In this document: one piece after another, positions 57,490 through 64,000 of the stretch
Position numbering within the stretch: position 1 is the stretch's first letter
Layout of the letters: each line of letters opens with the position of its first letter
Assembly: GCA_030512295.1 (NCBI GenBank)
Contig: JAULSR010000003.1
Location: forward strand, 1,364,001 to 1,428,000
DNA: 64,000 bases
Direction: 5' to 3'
Origin: Bombardia bombarda
Lineage: Eukaryota; Ascomycota; Sordariomycetes; Sordariales; Lasiosphaeriaceae
Made by a program: the position numbers and the translations under genes
The notes under the pieces: generated by a model
Seen by the model: the letters and a program-made list of their open reading frames with translations, nothing else
The model's database searches: none
Told to the model about the DNA's origin: nothing

Positions 57490-57944
57490 AGGGATTGATT
57501 CATCATGAGAACAATCTTACCCAGTTTAGCTCAAATACGGCCTTTACTTGGTTTCGCGATTGGATAGGTACCTCTTTTTAGAATTAAATAATTACAACTA
57601 AAGTGCATCTCATAAATGACTCTATCACAGTGACAATGATGCTATAGCATTGCAGATGAATGAAACGAAAAGCAATCCCTATAGTTCAAAGAAATAAACT
57701 CGACGTGACATTACATACTGGTATCAATACGGACTGAAACTGGGATGGGCACGACCAACAACCCCCTTTTTCTCTCTCCATTGTTCCCCGTTTTCTCTTC
57801 CACATTAAATCGGATCCCACGATCCCTACATATAACCAAGAACACACACGCACATACACTCACATAAGTAAGAAACAAACACCCCAAATACTTACAAACT
57901 GCTCACATATCCACCCACCCACCCCCCTTCCCTAATTACCTTAC
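57490..57944. other. convergent intergenic region
   Basis: 3' flanks of the helicase and Ppo genes, with C/A-rich tracts near 57840-57930. Nothing else seen. Confidence 0.5.
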
Positions 57945-60900
57945 TTACTCCTCATCCCAAACAACCTTCATCGTCACCGGGAACGGCGTCAGCGCGCCCC
58001 AGTCCTCACGCATATAAAACACCGAATCGGCACCTTGCGTAACCTTCTTCAGCTCGCCCTGCGGCCCCGGCGCGCGCCGGACGTTCTTGCGCCGGAACAA
58101 CGCGCGGAACATCTCCACTAGGGCCAGCTGGCTGACCTCGCGGCCGAGGTACGTGTGCGAGCCGGTACCGTAGTGGAGGTACGAGGTGAGCGGGCGGCTG
58201 GGGTTGACGGTCTCGGGGTCGGGGAAGTGGGCTGAGTCCGTGGCGGCGTTGTTCTGTTGGTGGGTGGGGTTGTCAGAATCTTGGGATGTATAGCATGGTT
58301 TGAGTGATGGGGGGAGGGGGAGGGGGAGGGTGGGTGGGGTGGAAGCTTACAAGACTGATGTAGACGCGATCGCCTGCCTGGACAGAGACTAGCGTGCCGT
58401 CGTCCTCCTTGATCGAGTCGGCAACGGAAGCCTCGCGGTAGGCTCCGAATGTGCCAGAGAGGCGGACGCCCTCGAGCGCGTAGCCCAGGAGGAGCGCGTC
58501 GATGGCCTCTGAGGAAGGCTGCGCGGCAAGATCGTGGATGGTGGCTAGGTGGGGCGCGCCCTTGGGGGAGAGGTAGAAGTCGACGGCTTGGGCAAACTGG
58601 AGAGTCGTGTTAAAATTCGGGTCAACTGTACAGTTGGAGTTGGAGATAGTAGATAGTACTTACAAGTTCTGCCTGGGCCGGCACGAGAGACGTAACGGCG
58701 GGCAGGATCTGGCCCCAGGCGATGTCACGGTTGTTAACACCGGCCTTGGACAGACCCTTGACGAGTTCGGCGCCGTAGTTGCGGATCTCATCCTTCTTGC
58801 CACTGAAGCTCTTGGCGCTCTTGACGCCCCCTTCAATGACGGTGCCGAGCTGGCTAGCGACTGTCCGCGCAGCCTGTCTCGTAGAGAACGACTTGACGGG
58901 GTCAACGTCGTAGAAGATGGCGGCGAAGATCACTGCAAGGACGGCATACAGCTCATGTGCAGTGTAGATGCCCTTCTTGTTGTCCTTTGTCTGGAGAGGA
59001 AGGCCAAAGACGCGAGAAGCAAAGTGGACGGGCGCGATGTTGCCAACGTCGCGGACGACATCGACGAGACGACGGCCTGCGATGTTGTAGCTGTTCTCGT
59101 TGAGCAGCTGCTCGGTGATCTGCTTGTAGTATTCGCGAGCCTTGGTGTTTGAGTGCCAGTTGTTTGTGAAGAGCTGCTGGTAGATGTTCTGGCGATGGCC
59201 GTCATGGGCCAAAGACTCGCTGGAGAGGGTGAACTTGCTGCCACCCTCGACCATGAGTGTCTTGATGCTGTCATACCATGTCGAGACGTAGTTGTCCGAC
59301 TCCAAGACTTGCTTGGCACCACCATAAGTCGTCACCCCTGTACGCTTGGCGATCCGAGCAGGGCGTGAGAAGTCAAACAGGTGATCGCGCTTGAGATCCT
59401 TGAGGATCTTCTCTGTCTCAGACGGAATGACCATTGGGTAGTGAGCATAGACCGAATTATTCTTGAAGTGGTTTGGGAATGCGCGGATGAAGAGCTTGTA
59501 GAGAACACAGCCATGGTTGGTGTTCAGGTCGTATTGCACCTCGTTGTAACCCCAGTTCGTAAGGTTACGCGGGTTGTAGTCGATAGTGTAGTGACGATCA
59601 CCTCTGACGAGGCAAACCGCGTCGGACAGGACTACACGAGAAATGGTGTAGGTAGGAGCAATGCCCACGCCAGGTACCATGGGCTCCTTGTGTTCCTCAG
59701 CAACCAGGCCGGGATAAAGCTCAACCATATCGGGATGATCATAGAGATGGCGAAGAGACCCAGCGACACCAGGGTCTGAGTTGATGTCCTCAAAGGTCTC
59801 GTACGGCTTGAGGCCGAAGTGCTTCCTGAACTCGTTCAGACCTGCGACGTTCCACTTTCTGGCCTGGATGATTCCGAGAATCTCAATGGCACGCATGGAA
59901 CCGGGAACATTGCGAGCACCAAAAGAGCCAGCAACATCCTCAACGGCAGAAGTAATGCACTCGGCGAGCTCGTCATCATCGAACTTACCGTCTGGACCCC
60001 TCTTGAACTTGTGGAAGGGCCGGTCGATCGGGTCCGCGGGAATTCTGCTCTCAAACTTGGTGAATCCCATGATCAACTCATGCATGCCTACCTCGTTGGA
60101 GGGCTTCCCAAACAGTTCCCGGTAGAATTCGTCGATCCATTTGTCATCCCTATCCGAGACGCAAGCGTGCCAGCGGTAGCACAGGTTGAACTCAGCTGAG
60201 CAGACGTTGCCCGTCCCGCGCTCGGCACCCTGGCTGGTACCCACATCAATGCCAGTGTCGGCTCGAGGGTCAAGAGTCCAGGTAGTGTCGACGCGATTTA
60301 GCTTCGAAATTTCAGCAAACATGGACACACATGGACACACACTTCAGCTCAGTTGATGTATATACTTACGTTGACAATATTCCGGACGTAGTCGAGGAGC
60401 GTGATGTTGATGTACAAGCCAGATGTGACAAGGCGGGCTGTTTGGAAGACATCGTTGTCGTACTTCTTCCAAGCCGCTTCGGCCTTTTCTCCCTCAAGAT
60501 CCGGCTTGGGAGGAGTAAACTTTCCATCTTCATTAATGGCAACGAGATTCTCGGCGACGTGGTTATGGAAGCGATTGAACATGATCAGCAAGACACCCAC
60601 CCCGGGAGGCATGCCCAACAGGCGCTTGTCGGCAAAGGCGTCCGGCTTCAGTTTACCGTCTTTGAAGGTGCGGATAGTGTCTTGCATTTCCTGGTTGCTG
60701 CCATACAAGGGAGACAAATCTAGATACGATGAGGTCTTTGACTTGCTCATGTCGCGGTAGTCGGTCCAGAAGAGATCTATCTGGCGTGTCAGTACAGGGG
60801 CCTCCTATCACAGGAAAGTTACTGGAGCTCACCATGGATGATAATGCTGGCCCAGTACCACAAGAAACTCGAGACGTTGTTGGGGTGCTTCTTGAACTCG

Positions 60901-61730
60901 GTACGTTTCATGACGGAGTCATAGATGAGCTCTGGATCAGGCAGGGCTCCTTGCCGGACCACATTGGGCCTCACAGACCGAGCATACGAAGTTCCTGCCG
61001 CTCCAAGCTGGGGGAACATGATGTTCTACGAGATGTTAGACAAACATGAGCAAGCTGGAAACGTGGAAGTCCGCGACAAAACACCTACGTTGTATGAACC
61101 ATCGGCCTGGCGATACTGGAACTTCTCGCCGATATACAAGGACGGCGGATGCTCCAAGCTGTTCCATAGCTGGCTCACAAAGGCATTTGTCAACTCTACT
61201 CTTGTCTTCGAATGACTCGGTAGATTGGACACCATCTGGATCACACGCTCCATGATCATGGTCTTATCGTCGGCTAGGACCTCGCCCTTTATTTTTGCGA
61301 GAAGCATATTCTTTAGCGTCTTGTAGTCTGCAGGCATTGGTTAGCTCCCGACCACACCACACCACACACCATATTATGCCATTCACGCACCAGCAAGCCG
61401 CAATGTTTTCACATCGTTTTTGAACTTCCCCCATTTCTTGTTCTCGCTGAAGGTTCCGGCGCCCTGCTGGTTAGGCAGCGGCTGGACGGATGCCTGTATC
61501 AGTTGCGCATGTATGTCGAACGCGTTCTTGATTCCTTTGCGGTCGGCCCCAGTCGGCCCCAGGTCGAGAGCTGATGGCTTGGGCTTTGCATGGCTGGCTA
61601 GTCTTTCGCCGTGGTCAGCATAGCTTGCTGAACTGACGGTCTTTGAGCCATTGACTGCTCCGGCACCATTGGTGCTGTGGTAGCCATTGGTGCCATTCGT
61701 GGCCGAACCTCCATTCTGGTAAGTCGCCAT
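57945..61730 (-). CDS. Ppo-family fatty-acid dioxygenase (PpoC-like; P450 heme Cys replaced by Tyr)
   Basis: Seven exons: 61730-61391, 61327-61089, 61025-60833, 60776-60370, 60301-58664, 58596-58351 and 58253-57945, giving 1123 aa; six introns of 56-97 nt, all phases agree. The N-terminal heme peroxidase (dioxygenase) domain has the distal His257 (IIHDLFWTDYRDM), the catalytic Tyr435 and proximal His438 (NLCYRWHACVS). The C-terminal P450 domain should have Cys in HxCLG but reads YGTGSHTYLGRE: Tyr at about 1056. The helix-I motif usually ANQxQ reads PAQAEL (934-939). So it should form a fatty-acid hydroperoxide (as 10R-dioxygenases do) but not isomerise it by P450 chemistry. Such oxylipins control spore development and secondary metabolism. 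Length and Cys loss resemble Aspergillus PpoC, where the residue is Gly. Confidence 0.93.
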
Positions 61731-63795
61731 CGATAGCTGCTGGTGAGTATAGATGCTCGACTGGAGATAACGGTGTTTTGGAGAAAAGATTGGAAACTTG
61801 GTGAAAGAGAAACAAGTCGGATGACTACAGCAGAGTTGCACGCGTGTATGTAGGAGGAATGTGCAACATGCGAGTGAAAGGTAAGACGGAGGAAGTCTTC
61901 GACGTGGGAAAGGAATGGGGAGTCGTCTGCAAATTCATAATGAAGTTCCAATTGCACCTCAGGTATTGCTACCCCGGCACCCCAAGCTCCACAAGCTCCC
62001 CAACCCCCGCCAACTTCATCATTTTGTCTTACAACTACTCGGATCGGCAACTTTTCCATGGCGGACTCGATAGTGTGCACTACACGAGAGTACTTTGTCC
62101 AAAGCCACCATGCAAGCTCGGTGGGGTTGTCTCACTCTTGGGTTATCAGTCTGTTGCCGGAACAACCAACCTAGTACGGATCCTCGTCCATGAGCCAACA
62201 GCAGCCTCCCACCGTGAGCTCCCAGACCGACCCATGATGCACATGATGAGAAAATCTTTCTGAATCTGCACTAGGTGACCGAGTGATGATGAAATGGGGT
62301 TTATGCCGAACAAGTCCCAGCGATCCAAGCAACCAGTCTCCCAATAGCTTCCAAGCGTCTCACACCCCTAACAAGGGTTGAGTTTTACGTGGAAGCACGA
62401 CGTCGGTCCAGACCTATGCATCTATATCGCCATTTCTGCGATTGCCAATGAAAGATGAGGTTGAGACTGCGAGTCCATAATGTGGGGTTGCGTTGCAGCA
62501 TGCTGGCGATTTGCAGCCTATGCTCAATCTGAACGCGACATCAGCAACGCGCGCAATCAATGGACTAAGGTTGAGCTAATAAACCAACGTCGTATGCACA
62601 TATCCAATTGTTGACGAACTAAGTAAGTTTTCAGCTGCGGATTGGCATTGGCGCGCTGCAGAGACAGGAGATCGCTGCGTCGATCAGTGGGGAGGCGATT
62701 CCTCGGGAGCGAATCGCGGACGCAGTTGCGGCTCGAATTATGCGACAACATTACCACAGTAGCTCCCTGTCAAAAACCCCTGTCCTTAGACCCTCAATGA
62801 TCGCCGGGAGCTCGCCGGGTACGACTCTCTCTTTTGCTGACGAAAGATCCAGCCGCTCTCGGCAAGGTACAACCTCTGGAGCTAGCTGCGATCAGTATAG
62901 TACCTAATACAAAGACATAAGCCGAGTGTGTAAAGAAACAGTTTGAGCGCTGTCGATGGGTGTAGCCAGAGAAGCTGACAGGGGGTGCTATTAACTGGAA
63001 GCCGATATCCAAATCGTCCGGATTCGGTCGCTAGCAGGAAACAAGGGTACACAAGGGGCGGGCCGGGCATTAAACCGTCTAATGGTGTAGCCCGGGGTGA
63101 AACATATCCAATCAGATAGAACCATACAGACAGGGAGACCCGCGATTGCCGCCTTATAGGGGACCTCACGATACTTTGGGATACCTATCTTGTCTCCCTT
63201 GCATTCTGCGTCGAAGCTGAAGACCAGGACTTGCAATAGGTCGATCACGAATCATATACCCCACTCCTCGAGCCTTCTCCAGTCCAATCATGTCAAGGCT
63301 ACGACCGACCAATGCTTTCGGCCTTGGCTTAATCCTGACTGGTGCTTGGAATTTGTGTTTTGGGCAGCCAAGTGCTACAGGTGCCCTGGACAACCTACCG
63401 GCTGGTTGCGGTGACGCTCGTTCTCGGTGATCGATTTGTGGATGCAGCCACCGGTTATGTCTTGAATAATGATAGCTTACTGGCGAGTTAACCTCCATGG
63501 CGTTCGGAACAGGCCAGTAGTTCTCCCAGGAGCGGGGTTGGTAGACTCTGTCGCCCTTCGATGAAACGTTCTGATGACGGAAGCTTGCATGGCAGCAGCG
63601 TGCGACTGACTATCTTGGACTGACTTGCCGGGAAATTGAGCTAAGATAAATGAGCATGGGTGACCTGGCGTTCTCGGGTGAGACGGTGATAGGTTACTGG
63701 TTTCCCGCTTCTCTCCCATTCCTTCATCGCCTCACACTTGTGACACCCATCTCCTGCAACATTTTTCTGGGAGAGACTATTGTGCTCTGGAGAAG
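61731..63795. other. divergent intergenic region
   Basis: About 2 kb between the Ppo start (minus) and the DUF2235 start (plus). No supported gene; frames of 95-160 codons are random-looking. Confidence 0.5.
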
Positions 63796-64000
63796 ATGGA
63801 TAAGTCTCACCTAGCGCCTACTGGCCCCGAACGCCAGGGTCGTAGAACCAGTGTGGACCATGAGTCTCAACTTGGATCTCACGAAGAGTTCTTTTCTACA
63901 CATCTTCCTTCCAGACCAGCCAGCGCCGGGATGGCACAGCCCAAAGATCCCCAGAATTCGCCGCGTCAACCACGCAAGATTGTCTTGTGTTTTGATGGAA
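63796..64000 (+). CDS. DUF2235-domain protein, 5' part only
   Basis: The ATG at 63796 opens a frame that runs off the window after 68 codons. The first ~58 residues are polar and disordered, then RKIVLCFDG appears, the first strand and nucleophile-side motif of the DUF2235 alpha/beta-hydrolase domain (usually followed by TGN). Bacterial relatives include type VI secretion phospholipases; in fungi these large families have unknown substrates. The rest of the gene is outside the window, so length, introns and active site cannot be judged. Confidence 0.7.
   Translation, partial: MDKSHLAPTGPERQGRRTSVDHESQLGSHEEFFSTHLPSRPASAGMAQPKDPQNSPRQPRKIVLCFDG

Noticed and set aside
1..64000. CRISPR arrays, prokaryotic operons, or a PKS/NRPS gene cluster
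   Set aside because: No such arrays, spacing or core enzymes; the sequence is fungal nuclear DNA with spliced, separate genes.

Overview
The window is nuclear DNA of a filamentous ascomycete (Pezizomycotina). The evidence is short 56-136 nt introns with GTRNGT donors and CTRAC-type branch sites, large intergenic spaces, nuclear tRNAs (one with an intron), and fungus-restricted families: a Ppo fatty-acid oxygenase, a CarO-type opsin, a PTH11-like receptor, DUF7730, and a fungal HXT transporter. The transporter and opsin suggest Sordariomycetes or a related class, but I cannot fix the genus.

Layout. 0-11 kb: tRNA-Ile(AAT), a GFA-domain protein, a five-exon rhodopsin-like (PTH11-type) membrane protein, a severin/gelsolin gene broken by two one-base shifts, a stand-alone MetE-like methyltransferase, and an MFS hexose transporter whose last codons are out of frame. 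11-21.7 kb: almost 11 kb with no gene I can support. 21.7-33 kb: an orphan two-exon protein, the opsin, a 151-aa protein made of six Cys-Pro-Val modules, tRNA-Asn, a decayed tandem retropepsin sequence, a Pro/Gln-rich protein and a small ankyrin protein. 33-44 kb: two low-complexity orphans, a pyruvate decarboxylase closer to the plant/bacterial type, a small secreted Cys-rich protein and a degenerate kinase-like protein. 44-50 kb: a second identical tRNA-Asn, half a tRNA-Ile, a secreted FAD-dependent oxidase with one frameshift, and a DUF7730 pseudogene with stops of CpA-to-TpA type. 51-64 kb: a 1978-aa ZNFX1-like helicase, a 1123-aa Ppo oxygenase whose P450 heme cysteine is replaced by tyrosine, and the 5' end of a DUF2235 gene running off the window.

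The genes are singletons, not one pathway or a biosynthetic cluster. Loose themes are carbon use (hexose uptake, pyruvate decarboxylase), signalling at the membrane or by light (PTH11-like receptor, opsin), oxylipin signalling (Ppo) and RNA-based defence (ZNFX1-like). Two observations cut across the window. First, four frameshifts in three otherwise intact genes are all one-base contractions of G/C homopolymers, which points to sequence error more than gene death. Second, two decayed loci carry in-frame stops mostly explained by C-to-T change at CpA, the RIP signature. The most novel-looking gene is the six-CPV protein at 25289-25744. Exon joins were worked out by eye from splice sites and reading phase; no search was run.
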